A stretch of 64,000 nucleotides of DNA from Flabesymbios commensalis (Eukaryota; Annelida; Polychaeta; Terebellida; Flabelligeridae): positions 69,548,228 through 69,612,227 of the forward strand of contig OZ024909.1 in the NCBI GenBank assembly GCA_964017125.1. Direction: 5' to 3'. Each line of letters opens with the position of its first letter. The first letter of the stretch is position 1. Below the pieces are notes generated by a model that was given only the letters and a program-made list of their open reading frames with translations, was not told where the DNA came from and ran no database searches. A program made the position numbers and the translations under genes. Positions 11,058 to 23,360 of this stretch are shown in pieces.

Positions 11058-12430
11058 TCATTTATCTGACATCATTAAATGACCTTTAGGATGTTTGCCA
11101 GTTTGACCTTCAAGTGACCTTGATATGACATGTACGTTGTACCCCAGTAAAACACAATTCCGAACCATGTGATTGTATCGATATTTTGCCATAGGAGCCC
11201 AAGCTGATGTTCGACACTGCTGCATGCTGCAATTTTGCTCGTTCAATTAAACATTGAGAAATGAGTGTAATAAGGAGAATACGGGTGAGATATCCCTGCC
11301 AGGGTTGACACTGCCCTCAATTTCTTGCAGATGTGTGTGAAAAATATCCCGACCAATAATGGCCCAGAATCAGTCTTTGTAATAGTAAATTGCACCACTA
11401 ACCGTGGTAAATTTGTTTAAAAGTGGATATTTTCACTTTTTTTGCTTGCCCTATAAATGACCTTGATGTAACGTTGCTATGACGTTGGTGTTATTCTTAT
11501 CATCATTAATAGTAGTCTCTCTGAGTATTCGACATACTTCTGGAATACAAAAATAGTTTATACATATGGTAATACACAATTTTCACCACTTTTGGCGTCG
11601 CGAATTAGTATTTTGACCTTTCGATGTCAATGACCCCTAAAGGTCACCAGGTGTTAAATCTAGCTTACCTCCACAATTTAAAAAAAAGATCAGGATATGT
11701 GCTAATAATGGTAGAAGTTTCATGCTTTAATAATGAAATGCACAATTGTTTCCTTATTGGAGATAAACATTACACTACGACCCGAGTATTTTGCCAAAGT
11801 TTCCGAAACATTGATGCAATCTAGAAATTATTTCTGGTATCCGGTATGAAAGTTCTGATTTTGACAGTTTGACCTTTAAAAGACCTTGATATGACCTTAA
11901 CGTTGTTTTTCGACGGAATCCCAACCCATATGCCCAATTATGCATCAATAGTTTGCCATGGGAGCCCAACCTGATGTTTAACAGCTGCTGCACACTGTAA
12001 TTTTGCTCGTCAAATTAAACATTGAGGAACGGGTGTAGTAAGGAGAATACCTATAGTGTGTATTACCCCTCCCAAGTTAGATACTGACCTCAATCTCCTA
12101 AAGTCCACATGGAAAAGATATCTGACCAAGATTGAGTCAAAACCAATCATTTCTAATAGATGACTGCACCACTAGTATTGTTTAAATAGATTAAACATGG
12201 ATATTTTCACTATTTGTTGCCATTTTGACATTCAAATGACCCTAAAGTAACCTTGACATGACCTTGGTGTTATGTTTATGATTAACAGCAGTCTCTTACA
12301 GTATTTGGCACACTTCTGGAATACAAAAACATTTCATAGATATTGTAATACGCAATTTTCACCACTTTTTGTCCTAACAATTGGATATTTTGACCTTTCG
12401 AGGTCAATGACCTGTAGAGGTCACTGTCAA
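11058..12430 (+). repeat. Tandem pair of the 0.7-kb gaccttgatatgac repeat
   Basis: Blocks 11095-11650 and 11862-12425 align in direct orientation, about 770 bp apart. They share agtttgacctt...gaccttgatatgac, gggagcccaa, ttttgctcgt, attaaacattgag, gtggatattttcac, cttctggaatacaaaaa and ttttgacctttcga. A third copy is inverted at 6740-7440. Confidence 0.7.
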
Positions 12431-12699
12431 AACCATGCACGGCTGTCATCGTTTTATTTTGTTTGCTGTAATAAAGACAGTGTCTGTTTGACAGCTCAGA
12501 TTAATCCGAGAGGTCAACCGGAAAAAAAGGCGATTTCATTTGTATTTTTTTTTGGTTAGTCACCTGGATATTATGGTTTATCGTTTCTTGGTAACTTTGG
12601 GCCAAGAAATTCATTTCCTGGGTCTTTTAGCTAATTTATCCAATACTTCACACACGCAAGATGACCGCCTTTGTTATTTTATAATGTATGAAACATAAT

Positions 12700-13060
12700 G
12701 TTGTTAAGCTGCTCATACACTGCGTAAAATGTTACAAACATGTCACGTAACATGTTAGGCCTATACATAGTGTATGGGAACACGCAAAACGTAACATGTT
12801 ACGTAACATGCCACGAAAACAGCGTTCCGTAAAATGTTAAGCACCTAAAAATTGTAGCCGAGATTATTTCTAAACATTTGAGACTGAAAAATACTGATTT
12901 TACTTTTAATCTTTAAGCAGGAAAAAATGAAGATGGTCATCATCATTTTTAGAAAGAAAAAATAATATATGCTGGTTGAGTCGGCCATGCACTGCGTAAC
13001 ATGTTGCTCAACATGTTAAACAGTTTGTGGCCGGCTTTTCGCCATACACTGCGTATACTT
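12700..13060. repeat. Palindrome-rich patch of aacatgtt and catacactgcgta
   Basis: The words acatgtt, acgtaacatgttacg and catacactgcgta recur in both orientations, suggesting a degraded inverted-repeat element. No gene. Confidence 0.4.
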
Positions 13061-16000
13061 ATGCTTATTGTCATATAATATAGTAATTTACTGATACCGG
13101 TACTTCAGATTAAATATGTTGTCAATGTATAGTATGGTTTAAACTATATATATAAAGAAAACAATATTTATTTCGGGGGGAGAGGGGGGGGGATGCATGT
13201 TTCTTATTTGCAATGCCATCTTATATTGTCCATATTTTCATCTTTTACAACGAAACAGAGCGATATTTGGAGATTTTCACCGTGAATCACAGTGGTGTCC
13301 GCTGTCGACATGGTAGCATGATCCAGCCCAAAGGAGCTACCAGACGGGTTGTCACAGCTTCAGAATTTGAAATTACAAGTTTTCAAGCTATGTAATGGAC
13401 TGCAAAGTCGAATATTAGTCAATATCATAAATATATAAAGTTTCATGACTGTTTTCCGATGTTCGACCATGCCGATTCCAAATCTGATGAGTGCGATGTA
13501 AATATTGAGCATTTAAATGAAATGCAAAATTGTCGCCAATTTTTTGTGTGTACTTTACGTATTTATATTATGCAATTGTACATCAATAATTATTACAGCT
13601 GTAGCTGATCAGGTTCAGTAGCTCCTCTGACGATGTACAATGCTGTGGCGTTGTGTGTGATACATATCGTCCGTAAGCAATGGGACGTTGTGAAGGAATA
13701 GGTATTGTAATACTACTGGTCTTTATAGTGCTGCTACTTGAGCATATTAGCAGCTACTTTCAGTTAAAATATTTTGAATGTTTAACTTCGTTGTTAAACG
13801 TGGACGTACGCCTGGAGTTCAAGATTAAAGCATCCTGCATGATTGCATAATCTGGGCCTGTTACCTGGTGATAGAAACTTCCAAATTTCTATAGCATAAA
13901 TAAAGGGCCAGCGATATCAGCTCGAATACTTTAACACCGATTGCGGAGGGAAATAGGCATTGCCTTAGTTGCGCTACTGATTTCAGTATTCCCGTTACTA
14001 GTATATAGTCAGCCAGCTAGCCAACAAAGGCTATCGTGTCACCATGGTGCAAATCTTTGTTACAAGCAATCTATCTATCCAGATATGGCCTATAGATACC
14101 AGAGATGAGCGCTAGGGCGGATAACAATTTTTTACAGTCCTCGAAAGTGTTTAAAACTGAAAAACAAAATAGCCGCCAAATTCACTATGACATGTACTAT
14201 TAATCCATATATACCGAACCCCTATCGCCAATAACACTTGTATATCTACATTTCCAAGGTGGTAATCTATCCGAAAGCAATCCATTGTGTTTATTTAAAG
14301 CGATTTAATCATGTGCAGCTATTTTATTATTAGTTATAGCAAAAATAACAAGCGATTATTAGTAAAAATCCAGCTTTTCGCTAGATTTCATAAAATATTC
14401 ATGCTGTTGTTACCATTATCATGTTTTAACCATGTTTTTATGGTCAGTAATATATTTAATTTTGATTTTAATATGATTTAATGGATATTTTGTAGCATAT
14501 TACATCATGTTATGCAAGTATTACCATAATATTTAATGTATTAAGAGCTACCAGTCACCTATAATCAGTAATGTTGACGTCTCAAATTCCCAAATTAAAT
14601 AGAAAAAAATGGCAAATTATATACCTAAACAAATTAGGAGATTTTTTGGGCAATATGAGGCATATGTTGCTTTGACACGGACATCAATCGGTATGCGGCG
14701 CCAAAAATAGAATTTTGGTGGTAGGGTTTTTACCCGCAGGAGGAATTGACATAAACGAACGCATAAAAAATAGATCGCCTTCAAAAACCCTCTGAAGCAC
14801 GACGGTGAGCACCCGCTCTTTATTGTGTATAGGAGTTTAAATTGCTGTTGATATTTTAGTGGCAAGTGAGCATATCTCCTTGATAGTACACGTGTAGCAG
14901 CTACAACATGTCAATTTTCGAAATGTTTCCTTTCTTACACAGTCGTATTGGTGAAGTAATCATATGGGTACAAATTTGATGAAAACGAATGTGTCAGAGA
15001 TCTCAGAGATCCATAATTATATCGCTGTTGTTGAACTCTTTATTTGAAGTGGTTACAAGCTTGTGTAGATACAAATTCGTCATCCCTTCACTCGATAGAA
15101 GGGTGTGTGCTCATTTCTACAAAGGATATTTATATATTACCCAAGAGTTCATACACCTCTACAGCTGAGTATGGTGGGTGAATTTATTGCATGATATTCG
15201 CACGAAAAATTGATTACAATGAGCATTATAAGTGTGTTGATGTTATAGAAGATTGCATTGTTGACGATAAGGACGTGATAATGAAGCTCACACTCTGTAT
15301 CGTTCGGGACCTTGTATTTACAACACATACAGTTATTGCATTTGTAGCAAAACAAATATATATTGGGTTAGACAATTCAACAGAATACACGATCTCAGTC
15401 TGTTGCGATGCTTCATATCAGATCATTGGCATGAAAATGAGTGAGATGAGTAGATTCTAGCTAGAAGATGCGCCTTTATCGGTATGATCAGAATTGTTAT
15501 ATAGACCTACCTACCAATTAGAATTTTTCCTGATCACCCTGGAATTTTCTTGTTGGTCTGAAGGGTTTATTCCCCAGAGCCTACACAAAATTGTCTGAGA
15601 CTGAGCTATACGGCAGCAACGTGGGTCAGCTCCATCACAGACTGATGTCCCATAGACCAATGGCAAATCTACAAACTTTGATTGAAGCATCTACAAATTG
15701 TCCATGAACTTGAACAGGCTATTGGCAGGAGAAAACTTTGTTCTCAGAGGAATTTCTCATTATGAGTGAGTGGCCATTGCTTTACGTCGCCTTGTGAGCA
15801 TTATCACAATATGATATATTATGTCAATATCTCGACAGGAGAAATGGTGGATATAATTTTAAGCAATACTGCTCACTCCATGTTTTTTCAAAAAGTTGAT
15901 ATTGATGTAGCGCACAACCACTATGACAAATATCCGGCATGGTTGGAATCAGAAATCAGTATCTCAATTTTGACCCACAGCCGATTTTTTGTCCCGAGGA

Positions 16001-19000
16001 GAATGGTGTTTATAGGTCGATGTAAATGAATAATCATTTGTTGGATCATGCTTTCATCTCGATTAAGTTTTGTGGTTAGTTTTTTTGTGGTTAGGCCTCA
16101 TGGTGTGCATGTGATCCCATCATGTTCAGCTTTCAATGAGTGATGCAGTACGGTTGAAAACAAATATGGAAATGGTGCCCTTATTAAATCTATCGACTGG
16201 CATAACACAGCAATAGTGGATTGCTTGGTCAAAATAAACAAATCTTTGATTAACACATGGAACGATGGAAGAATTTGTGTTAAATCCAGTATGTTCACCA
16301 AATAAACACAAGCAAGTATCCATGACAAGTCTGACTACTAAGTCCTGAGATGGCATAATGGGCTAACCAATAAAGCATTCAAGTGTCATATTGGTTTCAA
16401 CCGCTATATATCTTTAATAATGTTCAATGAGCAATCCATTGATTAGGGGCCCACACAAACTATGTGATTTGTCATAACTTACATGATAAGAGCTTACATC
16501 AATCTTTATCCTAACTGGTGATGATGCTTATTGGAATCTGGATACAGGATGAAAGATACTGGCATGGCTCTACATACATACAGACCATAAAAACTTCATC
16601 CAAGTGAGTATCTACATGTGTATAAATGTGCGCATATTCAAAACACCACTCTTGTAGTGCTATGGTATGCTTGGCTTCCTAATAACACGCGAAATGTGTA
16701 CTTCACTGATCTAACAACTTGTGATTATAGCCTATGTAATAAAAGACGTGATGAGTACAAAAATCTGGTAGTGTAGATGCGATGTAACCATAATACACGT
16801 ATTGATATAAATTTAGTGCTCACAACGTTTGTTTAAGCCAAACAAAGAGAGTATCAAATATCGTAATGATTCAATGATATATAAAGACAAGAATGTAAAA
16901 GCTGACATGTCTCATTAGTATAGCATATTCTAAGAGAGCATCAATCTCAAAGCTGTATGATATAATGATATATGAGCGATATATTCTTACACATGCACTT
17001 GTGTGTGTGCCTTTGTCATTAGCTAAAAGTGAGGCAATCATGAACTCACCATCCAAAGCGACGTCTATTGTGACTGTCAGTTAAGATATTGACCACGTCC
17101 AAAATGTTCCTGACCCTGTGTCAGTGTCTGTATCTTGATCGATGGACATGCACTGGTACGGAGTATGGATAAACCAACTTGTTGTTTATGAAAGATCCAC
17201 AGGAGTACATTCAGTGCGACAATATGGAGATATCGAGCGAATGTATTAAGATAGGCTTATGCGAAACTTCAGCCAGACTAGTATGCCACTGTTGAGTTAC
17301 CAATAAATTGATTTGTCTTGTACAGATGTTATGTTACTTCTAATTTAGGGAAATATTTCCCGAATGTGGATACACTGATGATATTAGGTTTCATGATATT
17401 CCACACAGACTAGTGCAAGGTAAGAGAATAGTCTTCTTGGTGTTTTAATTTCATGTAGGCCTACACTATGTACTGGCAGATTATGACGGCACATCCTCTT
17501 CCAAAGGATTTGGAAAGCAATCAGCCTGAACTATCTTCATACAGAGCCCTCTGCTACTTGATGGTCAGGTGTTGGCCGTGAATGTTGAGGATGTTTGTAC
17601 ACATCACTAATTAATACAAAAAATCACATTTACAAGGGAAGTTGAAGCACTAGCATAACTATGCTAAACAAAATATGCAATCATGGTGGAATATTATATG
17701 AATATTGCTTTACGTCGATTTCTGCACAATCATGGCAATATCGCGACAGATAATGGCAATAATGGTGGAACATTATTTAGTCAGATATTGGAATATAATA
17801 AATGACTGACAATGCTTTTGATAACAGAACACTATCACGCCATGGGACTGCTCGCTCGCTCACAGACACTGCCAAGTACAGATTATCCCACCTATAAAAT
17901 TCACTGTATGATATTCGTCAGCCCATTATGTCAGAGTTGTAACCATCTCATGTTCCGTTATTGGACGGTCTCAGTGTGCAAGAGATAGGGCGTGACGAAT
18001 TGGTAGAGCGCCTCACTGCCTTGCCAGTCATGATCAAAACCAGCTAATCCTACTTGGGTCTATCAGAGAAATGTCAGTGTTTCTCCACTCTTAATGTAAC
18101 TAGGAGATCACACTAATGGTTGAGACCAGCTGGTTTATCCACGTTAATTTCGTGCAAAGCCATGCGCTGTGTGCTCCTTACCATATCAGTGTGTGGTCTG
18201 CATGACCGTCTGCATCCGCACTCTTGAATCAGTAATCTAATGAATCAGTCTACCAACATAATAGGACCTTGTGTGCTTATATTCATATACATAGACCATT
18301 ATGATACTTCACTGCCATCCATTGTAGATAAATATTTAGCTACACTGCTCGATGTACAGGTTTTCTCGTTTAACGGCTCAATGCATTTTAAAATCTATGT
18401 AAAAAAAAAATTAGGGTCTTTTGACAAAATTACAATGGCTTTTTGTTAATTTTGCAAATTCGGAATCAGTGACCTCTAAAATGTTTAAAATAAAAAATTT
18501 AAAAAATTTGGTCAAGTATCGCCAAAACTATACACAATTTAGATTTTCTCACTGTTTCTTTGGCGGCCATTTTTAATGACGTCATAATATGCTTTTAAGC
18601 GCAGTGAGAGTTTGTTATCCGCCCAGGCGGGGTCCCCGGGACCCTACTAGACATGCCTGATGTGTCAGATTGCTTGAAACAAAGAGATGCCATCTAGTCA
18701 TTTTTTCATCACTTTAGCAGCCCTTAGCTGGCTGACTAGTAGTAGTATGTTCAATTTATTAGGATTTTAAGTAATCATATGAACATAAATAGTGACATTA
18801 TATACCATATTCTATATCAGTAAAAGCAAAATTATAGATATGATGTTAATCAATTGATGGAACTAGTTTCACAAACATCGAGCTAAAGTACAATTTTTAA
18901 ATAGCTGCTTGGAGATGAGTGGAAATGGTGATTTGAAAACCTCATCTAGGTCAGTTTTTTTCCATCAATTCTCTATCTCACTCAATCTACGAAATTTATT

Positions 19001-22000
19001 ACCACGTACGTGATCAAATACAAAGTTGATGTATCATGATTCGTGTACGCTTTATGTTAGAGTCACATATTATATACAATCCCCACTGCATGACTTTTCT
19101 ACCAACGTGTAAACTATATGTAACTATGTGTAGGCTACGTGTAACATGTTCTCTTTATTTATATATAATGTATTTCTAAATTACACATTTTATCTGATTT
19201 TGTTTGATGATAGTCCTCAGTGCATGCCCATCTGTGGCTATACAGCTCTGTGATGACCTGAGTATCGAAATGATCTGTGACAACCCGCACATTCATATTT
19301 TGCGCAGCTTGTGTTTTTATAAGGGCGATAAAAGTATTTCTAACAAACGAGTGAACAAACATGGGTTTAATTGTGCCTATTTATGATTTATTTCCCTTGA
19401 TAATACATTGTGCATAGTTCAAAGAGCTGCCACACAATTCATAGAAAAATTACATCTCCAAGAATTGAATGAACCTCATAATATATTTACGTTATACAAA
19501 CCCAAATACAAGAGGCGGATCCAGGATTTTCCAAAGGGGGGATTTTGAAGGCCAATCACGCGATGAAGGCGCCGCGCACGCCTGCTAAATTTCGTAAGGG
19601 AGTTTGGTTTGGGGCTATGCATGCCCCCAACCCAAGACAATTTAAATTTAGGCCCCATTAGGCCTAACTGCCTAAACTTACCTGATGTGGAACGAGTTTA
19701 GTAATATATAAAGCCTATATGGCTGCAAGAAATTGCCTTGATATTCTTGAGTAGGCCTATGTGCAATATATCAACCACAACATGATTTTCTAAATGAGAA
19801 CTTTTAGCTGTGTGACATCTTTCAGTAGAATTATTTTTATTAGGCCTACAAGCCTTGAACCCTTCCGAACCAATAGTAGCAACATTTATTGGAAATAGCC
19901 TACATGACCATCTTAACCCGGAGTTTTTGAGGGGCAAAATAAAATTTATTATATAGTATATTATCTATATTTTTAGACTTGAAGAGTTGCTTCCGTAAAC
20001 CTGGAATTACCATAATGCCCGACGATGAGTAGGGGCCTACGCTTGGCATACCAATGCTTTCAAGGCTTTCAATGTAAAAATTTTAATTTTGAGAAGAGAA
20101 GTAGCTGTGAAGCAGAACGGTTGCAAGCTCTTTAAAATAATAATATTATGTGGATATAATATGTCGATATGTGAAGCCCAGTACCACATATTATTGCCTT
20201 TTTATATGTGTGACAAATAGATAGATATGTTATACAGGAAAAAAGTGGTAAAGAAATTAGATTATCTGCGAGAACGTTTGCATAAACATATTTCAATTTT
20301 TTTGGAGAAACGTACTGAGCATTATGAAATTTCATTCCAACAACTGTTTGGCTCCCCTATAGTGTTCAGCTCACTGATTTATGTAGTCAACCAAACATAT
20401 GCCTGCACATTCCGTAAAGCATATCAAACCTTAAGCGAGATAATGAGAATATTTATGGGGGTACGTAATCCTTTCAACATGATACAATGATTTACGTATC
20501 TATGTAAGCATACATATGTGAAATCAGTAGTTAGTGTTACGCTGCATGGTTTCCCAAGGGGCCCAGATACAAATAATGCCGCACAGTTAAGTGATAAAAC
20601 AACCACACAGGTTACATCACAGAAAATGACAAGAACGTGCAGATTTCATGATGGCAATCTTGGTCAGAGGGTTGATGAATCTTTGTCAGAAAGGGAAAAA
20701 CTAATTATAGGTCTGAAATTTTGTGTTCAAACCAATAAATTTGTATACAGCAACAGTGGTGTGGTATTAAATTAGACTAGTTATTGGCATCCATGATAGT
20801 AAATCTAGCATAGGTTGCAGCCCCCATACAAGCGATCATTTCACCTCAGTAAGTATAGCTCTAGCACTAGTATTTGGTAGTTTTTGATGAAACTATCAAA
20901 ACTAGCCTCATCAGAACTAGCCCAGATGATGTCGCTGTATGTGAAGTGTGGTAGAACTATGGAGTTAAACATTGCTTTTGACAAATCAACAGTGAGATAG
21001 ATGAGGCACATAATCGCCATTGAGTTCTATGGTGGCTTCAGCTACCGTGGATGCACAAAGCATAGAATTGGTAGATATATGCCCTGGGGATGGGGGGGGG
21101 GGTGGTAGTTGCAGCTCTCCATAAAGTTGGCTTCCCATCCGTGAAGATGATATTTGTAGACCACCCCTAAACACTGCAAGTGAAAATGAAAAATGACTTA
21201 CAAACACCGCGAGCTTACTTGGTAAAAAGACCCCCTTTTCATTACATGAAGATAGAAAATGACCCCAGCAAGTTCATTTAAAAAACAACATTTATTCTTT
21301 GTTCTTTGAACTGGCTACTAAAAGGGAGTCTGGTTGACTAGCCTCAGCCGCTGGTAGACTGTAAATTCCAGTTTTCTAAACCGCAATATATTATTTAATC
21401 ATTATTAGTTTGTTTGTCTGTTTGTATACTGAGCACACCTTCCTAGTAGGAAGGCTAACGGCTCAGGGTGCTATCGCACCACGGTGTTATCACACCACAT
21501 TGTGGATTTTCTGGGGTCTTGCCGGATGGAAACTGCGCTTCCGTCCATTGAGGTTATTTTACGTCCAACTCTAGGTCAGTCAGACGAGCCATCTGATTTA
21601 CGTGGTTCTCTGAGCCCCACGACACAACATCGCTGCACGAATGACCTATAACTTCAGTGATCGAGCCGACACCAATGAGCTAACGCCGTATTCCGTATCT
21701 TCCGTATTCCGTATTTGATGTCTTGTGATCAGTTGTAGGCCTATCAGTAAGTGTAAAAGGAAAACGGGTTACGATTATGTTGGATGTGAGAAATATAAAA
21801 ATGTTTCTTTCTTGCATGCTGATTTATAATATATATATATAGTCCCATATCACCATGTAAATGTATTACGGCCCTGCTCAAAAACACGTAGGCTGTAGCA
21901 GTCACACTTCCCTTTCATGCAGCTGACAATCACACTTACATTTTATCAGATGTGTAATGTAGTAGACCTCAGATTCTGACGTCTAAAAACGGTCCTACAT

Positions 22001-22010
22001 TACACCGAAT
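13061..22010. other. Long stretch with no supported gene
   Basis: Open frames are short, lack supporting splice context and have AT-rich composition. Minor items: a related pair of patches (15775-15850 and 17700-17770, both with attgctttacgtcg); a tRNA A-box-like word at 18000-18015 without a good B box; a ggcggatccagg transposon end at 19513; a run of G at 21090-21103; and taggcctac words. I see no recognisable protein. Confidence 0.5.
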
Positions 22011-22079
22011 TGTCGGGTGACTGATTGTTTCGCGCCCCTGCCTAGTGTTCGCCCCCCCCCCCCCTCCGGCTCGACCCTC

Positions 22080-22227
22080 TACCCGTTCGGCCCCCTACCC
22101 GTACGGCCCCATGAGTTATATAAGCATGGCAATGCGCTTGTGGCCTACCCGTTCGGCCCCCTGGACATTATGCATCATACTACACTATATCATGTCTCCT
22201 ACAAGGTAGGCCTACCTATTCGGCCCC
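22080..22227. repeat. Four dispersed copies of the 15-mer TACCCGTTCGGCCCC
   Basis: Copies lie at 22080-22094, 22096-22110 (one change), 22146-22160 and 22213-22227 (two changes). The spacing is uneven, so it is not a simple tandem. A run of C at 22052-22064 precedes them. It may be a GC-rich promoter-like or transposon-end patch. Confidence 0.6.
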
Positions 22228-22248
22228 CTGATACAGATTATTTGTGCC

Positions 22249-22517
22249 ATGGCAGAGAGAGGTGAGTATTTATAAAACAATTGATAACATGTTTGATGGA
22301 TATAAGTATTTTATTACATGTGATGTGATGATTAAATATCAATAAATATATAAAGCTGTTTTTGTATTGTTTATAATTATATAATTTTGTCTATATCACA
22401 GGACCGTACAGAGCTGCACAAGCACGGAGAAGGTTGGATGTTGCCTATTTTCATTCCAAATACTCGTTCCACAGCGTTCGGTACTTGTATGGGACTGTTA
22501 AGTGGGTCTACCGGTAG
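22249..22517 (+). CDS. Speculative two-exon short ORF (42 codons)
   Basis: An ATG in strong context (gccATGG, 22249) opens a 13-base exon ending at a consensus donor (gtgagt, 22262). A good acceptor (tatatcacag, ending 22401) restores the frame, which stays open to a stop at 22515-22517. The peptide starts MAERGPYRAAQARRRLDVAY and is basic and aromatic. I do not recognise it. It sits next to the Gypsy LTR and downstream of a GC-rich 15-mer patch. Chance is a real alternative at this length. Confidence 0.2.
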
Positions 22518-22576
22518 GGTGAACGGCAAGACCTGCCTATCCTTAACCATATAATTTCTATCTTTTTTTCTTCCCC

Positions 22577-22895
22577 GTCAGGTTGACGGTTCCGATTGAC
22601 TTCACAAAACTCTTCTTCAGTTCATTGTATTTATTGGTCTAGACACAAAACATTGGCAATGTACAGTCCCGCGCACGACACGTCCCTAGGCTAACTCTAA
22701 GCGGACGACCTGCAACACGTCTACAGTCGTCAAGGGCTAGACTACAAGTGCGGGAAAAAGCCACAACCGCATGGTGATTGGGTTTATGCACACGGCACTA
22801 AAGTACTGAAACGAGGCAGCCATCCCGCTGTCCCCCCGCATCCGGGGAGACTGGGGTCGACTGTCACAGTGATCTAGCGAGGCTGGGATCCTACA
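22577..22895 (-). repeat. LTR of the Ty3/Gypsy element (319 bp)
   Basis: On the minus strand it begins tgtaggatcccagcc right after a purine-rich tract (cccgggggtaa), carries AATAAA about 60 bases from the end, and ends near cctgac. Its size matches the solo LTR candidate at 9867-10181. It includes the 17-base word cccgcgcacgacacgtc (22668-22684, plus strand), which recurs inverted at 27569-27585. Confidence 0.6.
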
Positions 22896-23360
22896 TTACC
22901 CCCGGGCTAGTGATAACGTAGGAACCCAACTAACCTGTAGGAGACTGCCTAGTGAAAGCATCAGGGACTGTACAGAACGTAACCTCTTATAACTATTTAA
23001 AACAGTCAGGTGTGAAAAAATACAGCGTGGGTGGTTGTAGTGAAAAAAATACAGCGTGGTTGGTTGTGGTCGCAGCATCCGTAGTTAAAATTATTGTCCC
23101 ATCCTCATAACACCAATTGTCCGATCCTCATAACACTAATTGTCCTATCCTCATAAAACCAATTGTCCGATGAATTACTTATGCTGCTTTGCTGCGACCA
23201 ACCGATTCATTTAATTAATACATCCATTATCAGGTAGCAAATATTTTGCTCAATAATTTGATTGCAGTTGACTTATTCTAATTAATGTTGCCAGGTCTGG
23301 CGAAATTAATTTACAAATTAAAATTATTATAATTACGGTACGTGCGGTTGGTCCCGCCAT
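22896..23360 (-). repeat. 3' non-coding part of the Gypsy element with two short tandem repeats
   Basis: Between the end of pol and the LTR lie a two-copy repeat of gtgaaaaaatacagcgtgg with ggttgt (23019-23068) and about 3.5 copies of a 23-bp unit beginning attgtccgatcctcataaca (23092-23175). Confidence 0.6.

Noticed and set aside
16098-16356. Two overlapping 76-residue minus-strand frames
   Set aside because: Overlapping frames in AT-rich DNA with no domain or splice signal.
17995-18060. A possible tRNA or SINE head (ttggtagagcgcc)
   Set aside because: There is an A-box-like word but no convincing B box or cloverleaf.
20227-20775. Two neighbouring plus-strand frames of 87 and 85 residues
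   Set aside because: They looked mildly protein-like, but I found no motif, shared splice structure or family resemblance.
22017-22265. A Pro-rich 82-residue frame
   Set aside because: It comes from the GC-rich 15-mers and a C-run. Composition explains it.
23092-23175. A CRISPR-like repeat array (23-bp units)
   Set aside because: Units are directly adjacent with no spacers, in a eukaryotic retroelement.
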